The notes beneath the pieces are model-generated. The model had not been told where the DNA came from. It saw nothing but the letters and a program-made list of their open reading frames with translations, and searched no databases. This document shows positions 35,801 to 45,120 of a stretch of 60,483 nucleotides of DNA, piece after piece. The translations under genes and the position numbers were made by a program. The stretch comes from Gammaproteobacteria bacterium. GTDB taxonomy: Bacteria; Pseudomonadota; Gammaproteobacteria; Steroidobacterales; Steroidobacteraceae. The stretch covers positions 1 through 60,483 of the forward strand of contig DAHXNE010000032.1 of the NCBI GenBank assembly GCA_027366635.1, read 5' to 3'. The first letter of the stretch is position 1, and each line of letters begins with the position of its first letter.

Positions 35801-36268
35801 ATCTGCTCCGGCGTCCCACCCGCACGGCCGACACCGGCGGTGGATAGCGGTGACGCCAGCGGGCATACTCGATCGGGCGCTGCGGCTCGAGGCGACCGCT
35901 TCACGGCGTACCAGCCGGCCTCACGCGCAACGATGGACGCCGCTTCGCGCCGGCCGCATTCGTCACCACCAGCGGCACGCGCACCCAACTGCCAAGGCTC
36001 GTTAACACGGCCGCACGTGCAGCAACCGCGACGGTCACGATCACGATCACGGCGGCCCACGGACCGCCGCTGCTCGGACGCAAGGCCGGAAGCTTGTGAG
36101 ACCCTGGGCACTCCATCGGCAGCCCGATTCGCCCGAACCGCTGCGACAATGACCGGACAGCAGGCGGGCGTACGGTGCCGCGTACGCCGGCGAAAGATTT
36201 CCCGCTTAAGGACCGGCTGGTTTCCTTCATCGAGAACCCGCGGATTGTCCACGGCCTAGGACCACCAA
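35801..36268. other. Intergenic region upstream of the radical SAM gene
   Basis: About 470 bp with no gene that I can support. Several overlapping open frames exist on both strands without family-like sequence. Any promoter of the radical SAM gene should be in the last part; none is obvious. Confidence 0.4.
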
Positions 36269-38011
36269 GTGTCGAGCCGCGATCCCGTCGATCTGCTGCT
36301 GTTGCACCCGCCGAGCGTGTACGACTTTCGGACCCGATCGATCCTCTACGGGCCGGTGAGCGATCTCATTCCCTCCTCGACCGTTTTCGAGATGTACCCG
36401 CTCGGCTTTCTCACGATCGCGAGCTATCTGCACGAACGCGGACTCAAGGTCCGCATCGTCAATCTGGCGCTACGCATGATGTCGAGCCGGCGCTTCGACG
36501 TACCACGCTTCCTCGCGCGCATCGAGTCGCGCGCCATCGGCATCGATCTACACTGGATGCCCCACTGCCACGGCGCGCTCGAGATCGCTCGGCTGGCGAA
36601 GGAAGCTCGGCCGCACGTGCCGGTGATCTTCGGCGGCCTGTCCTCGACCTATTACCACCGCGAACTCATCGAGTACCCTCAGGTCGACTTCGTGCTCCGC
36701 GGCGACAGCACCGAGCCGATGCTCCACCGGCTGCTCACTGTGCTGCGCGCGGACTCACCGGACCGGGACTGCCAACTCGCACGCGTGGCCAATCTTACCT
36801 GGAAGCGCGCCGGTAAGACGCAGGTCAATCCCCACACATTCGTGCCCGCATCGCTCGACTACGTCGATCTGCGGCCCGACCTGATGGTGGAGATGGTGCT
36901 GCGCCATCGCGACCTGCAGAGCGTATTGCCCTTCAATGGCTGGTGGCGCAATCCGATCACCACCGTATTTACCGTGAAGGGCTGCTCCTATCAGTGCGTC
37001 ACCTGTGGCAGCTCTCGAACCACTTGTGAGCATCTGACCCAGCGGGCGCAACCGGCCTACCGCAGTCCCACCAGCGTGGTCGCGAACATGCAGGCGATCA
37101 GCCGCCTCATTCGCGGGCCGATAATGTTGATTGGCGATGTGCTGCAACCGGGCGAGGCCTATGCGCGCGAGCTCCTCGAGCGGTTGCAACAGGCACATCT
37201 GCCAAACGAGACCGTGCTGGAGTTCTTCACCGCCCCGCCCGCGTGGTTTCTGCCGGAGGTCGACCGCTGCGTGCCGCGCTGGAGCGTCGAGTTCAGCCCC
37301 GAGAGCCACGAGCAACTGGTACGCGATGCGCAGGACGGCGAAACGGGATACACCAACCAGGACATGGAGCGTTTTTTCGCTCAGGCGCTGAGTCTGCGCT
37401 GCAGTCGCGTCGACGTATTCTTCATGATCGGCTTGCCGGCGCAGACGCTGGCCTCGGTGCGCGGCTGCATCGACTACTGCGAGCGCCTCATGCAGATCGG
37501 CGATGCCCGTCTGTCCTGCTTCATCTCCCCCATGGGGCCGTTCAGCGACCCGGGAAGTCGTGCGTTCGAGGAGCCGGAGCGCTTCGGCTATCGTCTGTTC
37601 GCCCACACCCTGGAGGAGCATCGTCAACTCCTCACGCAGCCGACGTGGGAACGTATTCTCAATTACGAGACCCGCTGGATGTCCCGAGCCGAGCTCGTCG
37701 ATGCGACGTACGACGCCGCCGAACGACTCAACGAGCTGAAGATGCGTTACGGCCGCATCTCCCGCCGCCGCGGACGCGCCGTGGCGCGCCGCATACTCGA
37801 AGCGCGCGCGCTCCGCGCCCGGCTCGACTCCGAACTCGCGCACGGCAGCAGCGACGGCGCAGCCGCCGCCGAACTGCGTGGCGATGTTGCCCGCTTCAGT
37901 ATCTCGACGGTATGTGACAAGCGCGAGCTGTTCTGGCGGCGTCACCTGGTCAACTTCAGGGTCGGCGCGCTCGCGCGCATCGCCGCGCGATATTTCTTCG
38001 ACCACGCCTGA
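36269..38011 (+). CDS. B12-binding radical SAM protein (Ta0216-like)
   Basis: This 580-residue protein starts with a cobalamin-binding-like Rossmann domain (about 1-165: LLLLHPPSVYDF, EMYPLGFLTIASYLHERG, VPVIFGGLSSTYYHRELIE, VDFVLRGDSTEPMLHRLL). The radical SAM domain has the [4Fe-4S] motif GCSYQCVTCG with Cys239, Cys243 and Cys246. Later segments EFFTAPPAWFLPEVDRC and FFMIGLPAQTLASVRGCIDYC follow the family pattern. The layout resembles the sporadic B12/radical SAM group typified by Ta0216 of Thermoplasma. Such enzymes methylate or join unactivated carbons. The start is GTG at 36269. It precedes a lipid-activating fusion protein on the same strand, so a lipid substrate is plausible but unproven. 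Confidence 0.85.
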   Translation: MSSRDPVDLLLLHPPSVYDFRTRSILYGPVSDLIPSSTVFEMYPLGFLTIASYLHERGLKVRIVNLALRMMSSRRFDVPRFLARIESRAIGIDLHWMPHCHGALEIARLAKEARPHVPVIFGGLSSTYYHRELIEYPQVDFVLRGDSTEPMLHRLLTVLRADSPDRDCQLARVANLTWKRAGKTQVNPHTFVPASLDYVDLRPDLMVEMVLRHRDLQSVLPFNGWWRNPITTVFTVKGCSYQCVTCGSSRTTCEHLTQRAQPAYRSPTSVVANMQAISRLIRGPIMLIGDVLQPGEAYARELLERLQQAHLPNETVLEFFTAPPAWFLPEVDRCVPRWSVEFSPESHEQLVRDAQDGETGYTNQDMERFFAQALSLRCSRVDVFFMIGLPAQTLASVRGCIDYCERLMQIGDARLSCFISPMGPFSDPGSRAFEEPERFGYRLFAHTLEEHRQLLTQPTWERILNYETRWMSRAELVDATYDAAERLNELKMRYGRISRRRGRAVARRILEARALRARLDSELAHGSSDGAAAAELRGDVARFSISTVCDKRELFWRRHLVNFRVGALARIAARYFFDHA

Positions 38012-38503
38012 ACGAGCCGGCGACATCGTTGCGCGCATCTACCCATCTGGGTTTTCGAGCGAGCCGGTAGCCAAATATCGTTCGCATCAGGCAACAGAGC
38101 AGCAACGGAACGGCAGGCGCTGAGGAGTCTGCGCTCACAGGTCAGAGGAATGCTCACGCACGACCATGGCAGCCGCAGCCGCGATTGCCGTGTGGTCGCG
38201 ATGCTGGCCGATCGCGGGCTGCGCGTCAGGGCGCATCACGGGGTCGGTACCGATTCATGATTTACGGCGTCGACACTCTGGCGCGAATCGCTGCCGCAAC
38301 GCCCAACAGTGAGTTCCGCAAATGCGGGGCCGTGTCATTGACTCCGCTGCGGCGCCGATCCGACTCTGAGCGCCCGGAACCCCGCCGCGTGCCGTCCGAC
38401 AGCACAGCTGGCGCGTCTAACGATAAGTGCGCGTTCCTCCGGGGGGCCCGATAAGCTGATACACTGCGGCATCGAGGTCTGAGGCAGCCAAGCGGATCTT
38501 CGG
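38012..38503. other. Gap between radical SAM and ACP-ligase-acyltransferase genes
   Basis: About 490 bp with no supported gene. Because of its length, the two flanking genes probably have separate promoters even though they share strand and perhaps function. Confidence 0.4.
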
Positions 38504-41353
38504 ATGGCAATGGATCCCGCACAGAGCGGACGCGCCGCGGGCGAACGGACCGTGTTTTCGTCAGAGGCACTCCTGACGACTGTACGCTCGCTGTACGCAC
38601 AGCTTCACCGCGGCGGCCCGCCGCTCGAGGGGATCGATCTCGGCAGCAGACTCGAGGCGGATCTGGGCTTCGACAGCCTCTCCCGGGCGGAGCTGCTGCT
38701 ACGGATAGGACGGCGCTTTGAGGTAGAACTTCCCGACTCGGCCCTGGCATCAATCGAAACGCTGGACGATCTTGCCCGTGTCGTATCGACGGCGCTCGAG
38801 CATCGCGGCAGTGCGCAGCAGCGGCCCGCTCCCGCCGGCAACGATCGCCCGGAGCAACCGCGGCGCGCCGGCACGCCATTTCGGGCCGCGACCCTCGTCG
38901 ACGTGCTGGACTGGCGCGCGCAAGCACAGCCCCACGCGATCCACGTCACGGTGCTCGGCGAGGACGGCGCAACAACTTCACTGACTTATGCGCAACTGCG
39001 CGACGGCGCCCGCCGGCTGGCGAGCGGCCTGCAGCGGGTGGGCGTCAGGACCGGCGCCCGAGTGGCGCTGATGTTGCCGACGAGCATCGATTACTTCCAC
39101 GCCTTCCTCGGAACACTGCTCGCCGGGGCCATTCCGGTGCCAATCTACCCGCCGCTGCGCGCTGCGCAGATCGAAGAGCATGTTCGGCGGCACACCAGCA
39201 TCCTGCAGAATGCCGGCGCGCAGGTGCTTATCACCTTCAGGGAAGCGCGCGGCGCGGCGCGCCTGCTCGCGCCACGGGCCGTCAGCCTGGAGCGCGTGCT
39301 TTCGGTCGAGGAGCTCACCGCGCACGATGCGCTCGAGACGGGCGTAGCGCGCGTCACCGCCGACTCGATCGCCATGCTGCAGTACACCTCGGGCAGCACC
39401 GGAGATCCGAAAGGCGTCATCCTGACCCATGCTGATCTGCTGGCCAACATCCGGGCAATCGGCTCGGTCATAGCCGTGAATGAATCCGACGTCTTCGTGA
39501 GCTGGCTACCGCTGTACCACGACATGGGCCTGATCGGCGCCTGGCTCGGATCGCTCTATTTTGGTTGTCTGTTCGTCGCGATGCCGCCGCAACGGTTCCT
39601 GAACCGTCCGGCGCGCTGGCTGCAGGCGATCCAGGAGCATCACGCAACGCTGTCTGCCGCGCCCAACTTCGCCTATGAATTCGCGGCACAACGCATCACG
39701 GATGCCGAACTCGAGGGGCTCGATCTGTCCTCCTGGCGCATCGCCTTCAACGGCGCCGAGCCAGTCTCGCCCGATACCGTCGAGCGTTTTGCGCAGCGCT
39801 TCGCCCCGTTTGGATTCAAACGGACCGCGATGACACCGGTGTATGGCATGGCCGAGGCGGCGGTTGGGCTGACGTTCCCGCCGCTTGATCGCGGCCCTCT
39901 GATCGACCGTGTCGAGCGCAATGCATTGACCCGCCGGGGGCAGGCGCAGCCCGCCTCGACCCGCGCCACCGATGCGCTGCGCCTGGTGTCCTGCGGGCGG
40001 CCGCTGCCGGGCTACCGAATTCGCATCATAGGATCCGACGATATCGAAGTGCCCGAGCGCGTAGAAGGCAGCGTGCAGTTCACCGGACCGTCCGCAACGC
40101 GCGGCTACTACGACAATCCCGAGGCCACCCAGCGCATACGCCGAGACGGCTGGTTGAACACGGGGGATCTCGGCTATGTCGCCGACGGTGAGGTCTATAT
40201 CACCGGGCGCAACAAGGATCTGATCATCCGCCGCGGGCATCACATCTATCCGCAAGAGATCGAGCGAGCCGTCAGCACGCTCGAGGGCGTGCGTAAGGGC
40301 TGCGTCGTGGCATTCGGCGCAGCCGCTGCGGGGGAAGGCACCGAACGGCTGGTCGTGCTCGCGGAGAGCCCCTATAAAGACGCGACGCAGCGCGAGGCAT
40401 TGCGGGCGCGCATAAATCAGCGCGTCCTCGAGGCGATCGGTGAGCCTCCCGATGAAATCGTGCTCGCGGTCCCGCATACGGTGCTGAAGACCTCGAGCGG
40501 CAAGCTGCGGCATGCGGCGACCCGATCGGCGTACTTGAGCGGACGACTGCGTCACGCGCCGGCCCACCCGGCCGTGCAACTGCTGAGGCTCGCGGGCGCC
40601 ACGGCCTGGCCGGGTGCGCGCCGCATGGGGCGCGCCGGCCGGGCGATGGCTTACGGGCTGTACGTCTGGCTCGTTGCAATTCTGTTCGCGATTCCCCTCA
40701 CGCTGCTCGTGCTCGCTCTTCCGGGACGGCGCGCGCGGTGGCTCGTGGCTCATTGGCTCACGCGCTGGGCGCTGCGCGCGGCGCGTATTCCCGTCACTGT
40801 CATGCGGGCGTCGGAACGTCACATCGAGCGGCCTTACGTCGTCGTGGCCAACCATTGCAGTTACATCGACAGTTTGGTCCTCGTTGCGCTGCTGCCGCAA
40901 CCGCATCGTTTCGTCGCCAAACGCGAACTGCAACGGGTGCCCGTGCTCGCCACTGTGCTCAACCGATTGGGCGCGCTGTTCATCGAGCGCAACGCTGCGC
41001 TCGAGAACGTCAACGAGATGGAGCGTCTCAAGGACCCTCTAGCCCGAGGCGACCCTCTCGTGGTGTTTCCGGAGGGCACATTCACGAGTGTGACGGGATT
41101 GCGGCCTTTCCGGCTCGGCGCCTTCGAGCTGGCGGCACGCGCCAACCTGCCGGTGCTGCCCATTGCCCTGCGCGGCACGCGCACAGTACTGCGCGACGGT
41201 CACTGGTTGCCGCGGCGGGCGGCGGTCACCGTGTCCATCGGCACGGCGCTCGAGCCTGTGCCTGCAGAAAACGCTTTTGCGGCCGCCGTTCAGCTGCGCG
41301 ATGCGGCCCGTGAGTACATTCGGAAACATAGCGGCGAGCCTGATCTGCTCTGA
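38504..41353 (+). CDS. Fusion of acyl carrier, fatty-acyl AMP ligase and PlsC acyltransferase
   Basis: This 949-residue protein has three domains. Residues about 18-95 form an acyl carrier domain with the phosphopantetheine site GFDSLS (Ser58). Residues about 125-680 are an AMP-forming ligase of the fatty-acyl-AMP ligase type: YTSGSTGDPKGV, YHDMGLIG, NGAEPV, YGMAEAAVGLTFP, GWLNTGDLGY and TSSGKLRH. After a membrane segment (about 718-742), residues about 765-930 are a PlsC-like acyltransferase with NHCSYID (HX4D), FVAKREL and FPEGTFT. The protein could activate a fatty acid, load it on its own carrier and pass it to an acceptor at the membrane. Together with the upstream radical SAM gene it suggests a lipid-tailoring module. 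Confidence 0.9.
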   Translation: MAMDPAQSGRAAGERTVFSSEALLTTVRSLYAQLHRGGPPLEGIDLGSRLEADLGFDSLSRAELLLRIGRRFEVELPDSALASIETLDDLARVVSTALEHRGSAQQRPAPAGNDRPEQPRRAGTPFRAATLVDVLDWRAQAQPHAIHVTVLGEDGATTSLTYAQLRDGARRLASGLQRVGVRTGARVALMLPTSIDYFHAFLGTLLAGAIPVPIYPPLRAAQIEEHVRRHTSILQNAGAQVLITFREARGAARLLAPRAVSLERVLSVEELTAHDALETGVARVTADSIAMLQYTSGSTGDPKGVILTHADLLANIRAIGSVIAVNESDVFVSWLPLYHDMGLIGAWLGSLYFGCLFVAMPPQRFLNRPARWLQAIQEHHATLSAAPNFAYEFAAQRITDAELEGLDLSSWRIAFNGAEPVSPDTVERFAQRFAPFGFKRTAMTPVYGMAEAAVGLTFPPLDRGPLIDRVERNALTRRGQAQPASTRATDALRLVSCGRPLPGYRIRIIGSDDIEVPERVEGSVQFTGPSATRGYYDNPEATQRIRRDGWLNTGDLGYVADGEVYITGRNKDLIIRRGHHIYPQEIERAVSTLEGVRKGCVVAFGAAAAGEGTERLVVLAESPYKDATQREALRARINQRVLEAIGEPPDEIVLAVPHTVLKTSSGKLRHAATRSAYLSGRLRHAPAHPAVQLLRLAGATAWPGARRMGRAGRAMAYGLYVWLVAILFAIPLTLLVLALPGRRARWLVAHWLTRWALRAARIPVTVMRASERHIERPYVVVANHCSYIDSLVLVALLPQPHRFVAKRELQRVPVLATVLNRLGALFIERNAALENVNEMERLKDPLARGDPLVVFPEGTFTSVTGLRPFRLGAFELAARANLPVLPIALRGTRTVLRDGHWLPRRAAVTVSIGTALEPVPAENAFAAAVQLRDAAREYIRKHSGEPDLL

Positions 41354-41384
41354 GCGCGAGATCGCCCTGCAGCGATCACGGATC

Positions 41385-41407
41385 GTCTGTCCCGTTGCGG
41401 GACAGAC
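41385..41407 (+). terminator. Perfect 10-bp hairpin downstream of the acyltransferase fusion
   Basis: GTCTGTCCCG-TTG-CGGGACAGAC is a perfect 10-bp stem with a 3-nt loop, starting 31 bp after the stop codon. No T-run follows, so it may stop polymerase only with help, or protect the mRNA 3' end. Confidence 0.5.
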
Positions 41408-41789
41408 ACCTCCCGCCATCGACGCGGTCGATACTCCCGCCCGGCACAGCACCGCCCGGCTGACGTTCCTGCCTCACCTGCTGCCGACGCACCAATGCCA
41501 GCGACGACTGTCGCGTCACCACATGCAAGGCGTTGTCGCGCTCGGCAGGCGCTGACACAGTTGCCGCCCCCTCTCCTGCTCGACCCAGCGCCAGCTCGTT
41601 GCCAGGAGCCTCCCCTCAACGGCAGACCAAATGCCCCGACGCGGCGACCACAGTCCGCTCTCGATGAGCACACTGGGGCGCCGGACGCCTTCGGGAGCAG
41701 TGGATCGGCACTGAGACCGGGGCCGCTGACACGAACCGCCTCAGGCGGCACGCCCCCCCTTGCGCCGCGCACCAACCGAGCATATATCC
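41408..41789. other. Noncoding stretch before the accessory region
   Basis: About 380 bp in which I see no gene. It is the transition from ordinary chromosome to decayed mobile-element DNA. Confidence 0.4.
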
Positions 41790-42289
41790 CACGTTGGGAT
41801 CGGGCAGCTCATCCGCGCCATCCTTGCGGCGCAAGCTCTTCATACAGGCTCTTCATACTAGCCCAGGCTTCGATCGGCGTCCCGTCAACCTAGAAACGCT
41901 CACTCGACAACAACGTTTTGCCCATGGCTGACGCAACGCCGCCGTCATGAATTCAGCCGCAATATCACCCGCCCGCAACCGGTCCCGTGGCTTGTACAAT
42001 ACCGTCGGCATCCAGACACCATCATCCACCGACAGACCCTCAAAACAGCGGAACGACCGGCTGCAGCCGACCTGCTTCAGCAATTGCCGCTCCTAACGGA
42101 TCGCATAAAACGCCCGCAACAACAGCGCACAGAGCAACCGATCAGGCGAAATCGAGGCGCGGCCCTCCTTGGCACACAGCGTCAAAAAAGACCCTTCAGC
42201 GACGCCGGACCCTCATCCGTCACTTCGCGGATCACGCGCAGCGGGCGCCCCGTGCGCATGCCGTCTCTGACCGCACGTAGCTGAAAAAC
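41790..42289 (-). pseudogene. IS5-like DDE transposase remnant
   Basis: Reading the minus strand and changing frame several times gives a typical N-terminal half of an IS5-type (DUF772/DDE_Tnp_1) transposase: LRVIREVTDEGPASLKGLFDA, then a broken DRLLCALLLRAFYAIR, ERQLLKQVG, FEGLSVDDGVWMPTVL, RDRLRAGDIAAEFMTAALRQPW, and finally VDGTPIEAWASMKSL with RRKDGADELPDPN. There are at least four frameshifts or stops and a small tandem duplication (ATGAAGAGCYT twice). The C-terminal half with the last catalytic residue is missing. Confidence 0.72.
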
Positions 42290-42427
42290 GCATTACGCCA
42301 CCGATCAACGTCACGCATCACCCATCGCCACAAGACCTTTACAGACATCATGGAATCAGATGCGAGGGTTTCGACGCCCGGATTCCTCAGCAGCCTGCAG
42401 ATCACGGTTTGGCACAATCCGGTCATT

Positions 42428-43285
42428 TCATGGTGCAAAGCGGTACGACAGAGACACGAATCCAAGCGGCTGAGTCTTATGGAATACAAGCGGGCTGTTT
42501 GCCACATCACCAAGCACGGTGGTAACGCCACCTAAAACATTGAGGTTGACGCGATCAGTCAGACTGTAACTGGCAGTGACGAAGAATGACGCATCTTTGA
42601 AACCGCTTCCGGGCCGGAACTGAGGCAGGCCGGAGGCCAAGGATTGCTCGGTGTCCACGCCATAAAAGCGGTTATTATATTTTGCATTTGCCCAAGTCGT
42701 TGCAATACTTGGAATAAGCACAAGACGCTGGGTAACAACAACAGGATAGATGAGACTGGCATTCGCGGCGAGTCCCTTCGTGCCTCCGGAAAACCCTTGC
42801 GTTGCACCGAGGGTCGCGATTAGTCCATCTTCTTTCAGTGCGACAAAGACCCGGCCACCGGCAGCGTCCGACAGGCTGCCGATGCCTCGGGGCGCATCTT
42901 GCCGACGGTAGCCTGGCATGATTGTAATGCCCGCGCCCACAGTTACGTGCTCAGTGCCTACCACGTCGACTCCAATGCCGTTATATAAATTGGCATAGAG
43001 GCGCCCCCATTTAACATCGATCGCCGGTATGGGAATCGCACGGTACTTGTCGGCTCCCGCGTAAGCGGGGATATATCCGCCTCCAATGCCGATACTGACA
43101 TGATCCTCGCTCTGCTCCACAGCCTGCACTTGCACCTGTGGCTGCGCCTGTTCAACTGTCACGGTCTGAGCCCGAACAGCCGTACCGTATAATGCCAAAG
43201 GTAGAACTCCAATGGCCGCCAAGACCCGCGTATGGAACGTAGACTTGAAACAAGACTTGATGAACTTCGGCATTAAAGTTTCCAT
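42428..43285 (-). CDS. MipA/OmpV-family outer-membrane protein
   Basis: This 285-residue protein has a signal peptide (LPLALYGTAVRAQ) and the MipA/OmpV barrel pattern: VSIGIGGGYIPAYAGADKYR, VKWGRLYANLYNGIGVDVV, VTVGAGITIMPGYRRQD and the C-terminal FVSLSYRFAP ending in an outer-membrane signature. MipA scaffolds murein hydrolases and synthases in E. coli; many relatives respond to antibiotics, but the role here is unknown. A second ATG at 43273 is possible. The base composition is visibly less GC-rich than the surroundings and it is flanked by transposase remnants, so it was probably acquired. Confidence 0.82.
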   Translation of the reverse strand: METLMPKFIKSCFKSTFHTRVLAAIGVLPLALYGTAVRAQTVTVEQAQPQVQVQAVEQSEDHVSIGIGGGYIPAYAGADKYRAIPIPAIDVKWGRLYANLYNGIGVDVVGTEHVTVGAGITIMPGYRRQDAPRGIGSLSDAAGGRVFVALKEDGLIATLGATQGFSGGTKGLAANASLIYPVVVTQRLVLIPSIATTWANAKYNNRFYGVDTEQSLASGLPQFRPGSGFKDASFFVTASYSLTDRVNLNVLGGVTTVLGDVANSPLVFHKTQPLGFVSLSYRFAP

Positions 43286-43533
43286 GATTGTAGTTCGGTC
43301 AACGGTGATGTGGGTAACGCGGTTTGTCTGCGGATAGATCAGCTCGGAACGAGCCGCATGCGCTCCTCCGTTCGGCGCATCCCAAGAAAATATCCGGCAG
43401 CTATCGTTACAAGAGGGCCCACTACTCACGGCTTGAGCCTCGGGGATCGGCGGTTGGTGAGTTAACAATGTAGAGAACAAGTACTACGCTGCGGCCCGAT
43501 CCTTCCAAGGGCGCGGCTCGAGCGGCGCTGAGG

Positions 43534-43878
43534 GTGCATTTTGGATCCAAGGCGACTTCCGGGTTGTGCCAGCCGATCATCGCGCTGATGCCGCTGCACG
43601 ACGCGTATGTCGAGAGCCACCTCGGCGGCGGGGCGCTCATGGGGTGCAAGCGTCCGGTACTGCGCAACATCTAGATCGATCTCAACGAGCGTGCGCTGAG
43701 GAGATTCCAGTACGCGTATCCGGTGGAACTGGCGCAGGTGTGCGCATGTCGGTTCCTGGCCGACTTCGACTATCGGGGACGAGAATTCGTCTGTTGCGAT
43801 CCGCCGTACACGCACTCGACGCGCACCTCGAATTGGCGCTACCGGTTCGAGTGCGAGGAGCGCGATCACGTGCAGCTC
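43534..43878 (+). pseudogene. DNA adenine methylase (D12 class) fragment
   Basis: From a GTG at 43534 the frame reads FGSKATSGLCQPIIALMP, VESHLGGGAL, then an in-frame stop (TAG at 43672), then IDLNERALRRFQYAYPVE, FLADFDYRG and the catalytic CCDPPYTHSTRTSNWRYRF. This is the typical order of phage-type Dam methylases (DPPY motif). The C-terminal third is missing: at about 43878 the frame passes directly into an IS66 transposase. It is inactive because of the stop and the truncation. Confidence 0.75.
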
Positions 43879-44930
43879 CTTATCGACATCGTCTTCGAGA
43901 AGGTCTTCAGCCACGTCGACGCCGAGAGCGACTCCCGCCCGCACTTCGGCACCGAGTCCGCTGCACCGTTCCCCGAGAGCCTCTCCGGTCCCGTGCAGTA
44001 CGGCTCGGGCATCAAGGCATACGCGCTGTATCTGCTGATGGCGCAGATGATCTCCCTGAGGCGCGTGCAGCAGACGATCCGGACCCTGATCGGCCAGATC
44101 ATCTCCGCGACCACGATCCTGGAATACGGGCTGCAGCTGCATCTCGCGCTCGAACGCTGGGAGCACATGGCCATCGATCGGGTCCTCATCCAGCCAGCGA
44201 CGCACGTGGATGAAACCTCCATCCGCGTCGACAAGCACAACCACTGGATCCACCTCTGCTCGGCAGGGGACATCACCCTGAAGTTTGTGCACGAGAAGCG
44301 GGACCTCGAGGCGACGGCCGCCATCGGCATCATCCCCGGCCACGGAGGAGTGATCGTGCATGATTGCTGGGCGTCCTATCTCTCCTATGAGCACTGCCGC
44401 CATGGGCTCTGTTGCGCGCATCTGTTGCGCGAGCTGACCTTGAGCGTCGAGGCGAACGGCTATACCGGCAACATGAAGCGGCTCCTGCAGCGGACCTGCT
44501 CCCGGGTCTGCAGACGAAAGCGCAAACGCCTCTCCCCGCGGGAGCACGAGGCTTGGCAGAAGCACTACCGCAACGTCCTCACCCGTGTCGAACGGGAGCT
44601 GCCGCCGATCCCGGCAAAGCAGAATGGCAAACGAGGCGGGGACGAAAAATCCGATGTCCATAATCTCGGGGAATGTCTCAAAAAACACGAATCCGCCGTG
44701 TTGCTGTTCGTCCAGGACCAGAACGTTCGCTTCACGAATAACCGTTCCGAACGAGACCGGCGCATGAGCAAGGTTAAAACAGAAAATTCCCGGCTGCTTT
44801 CGCGAAGCCGAGTCCGCCCAGACCAACTGTCGCATCTCCAGCTATCTGCAGTCCACGGCCAGTCAAGGCTACAGCCGTTTCGCCGCTATCCAAATGGCGC
44901 TATCCGGGCAGCTCGGCGCCGAAAAAGGCG
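43879..44930 (+). pseudogene. IS66-family transposase remnant
   Basis: The frame continued from the Dam fragment carries the IS66 core: GPVQYGSGIKAYALYLL, HVDETSIRVDKHNHWIHLCS, the DDE residues around GVIVHDCWASYLSY, and CCAHLLRELTLSVEANGY, then FTNNRSERDRRMSKVK. Near 44790 a frameshift moves the conserved end (ISSYLQSTASQGYSRFAAIQMALSG) to another frame. The N-terminal zinc-binding and leucine-zipper parts are missing. It is a broken insertion sequence whose left end replaced the end of the methylase gene. Confidence 0.82.
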
Positions 44931-45120
44931 CGAGTAGTTACGGCAAATCAAACCATCTGAAGACCGGCGCCCGCCCTTCGCTCGGGCCGCGCCGAGATCG
45001 CCGGCGGCGTCAAACCACCGCCGGCGAGTCCCGAGGCACCGAGTCAGTCCGTTCGGGGCCCGGTTGCGCGGCGCAGCGGATTTGCGGTCGAGGAGACCGA
45101 CGCTGGTGTTGGTCCCGGCT

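Noticed and set aside
43462-44835. A 457-codon minus-strand frame over the IS66 remnant
   Set aside because: It is antisense to identifiable Dam and IS66 sequence and has no recognisable domain.
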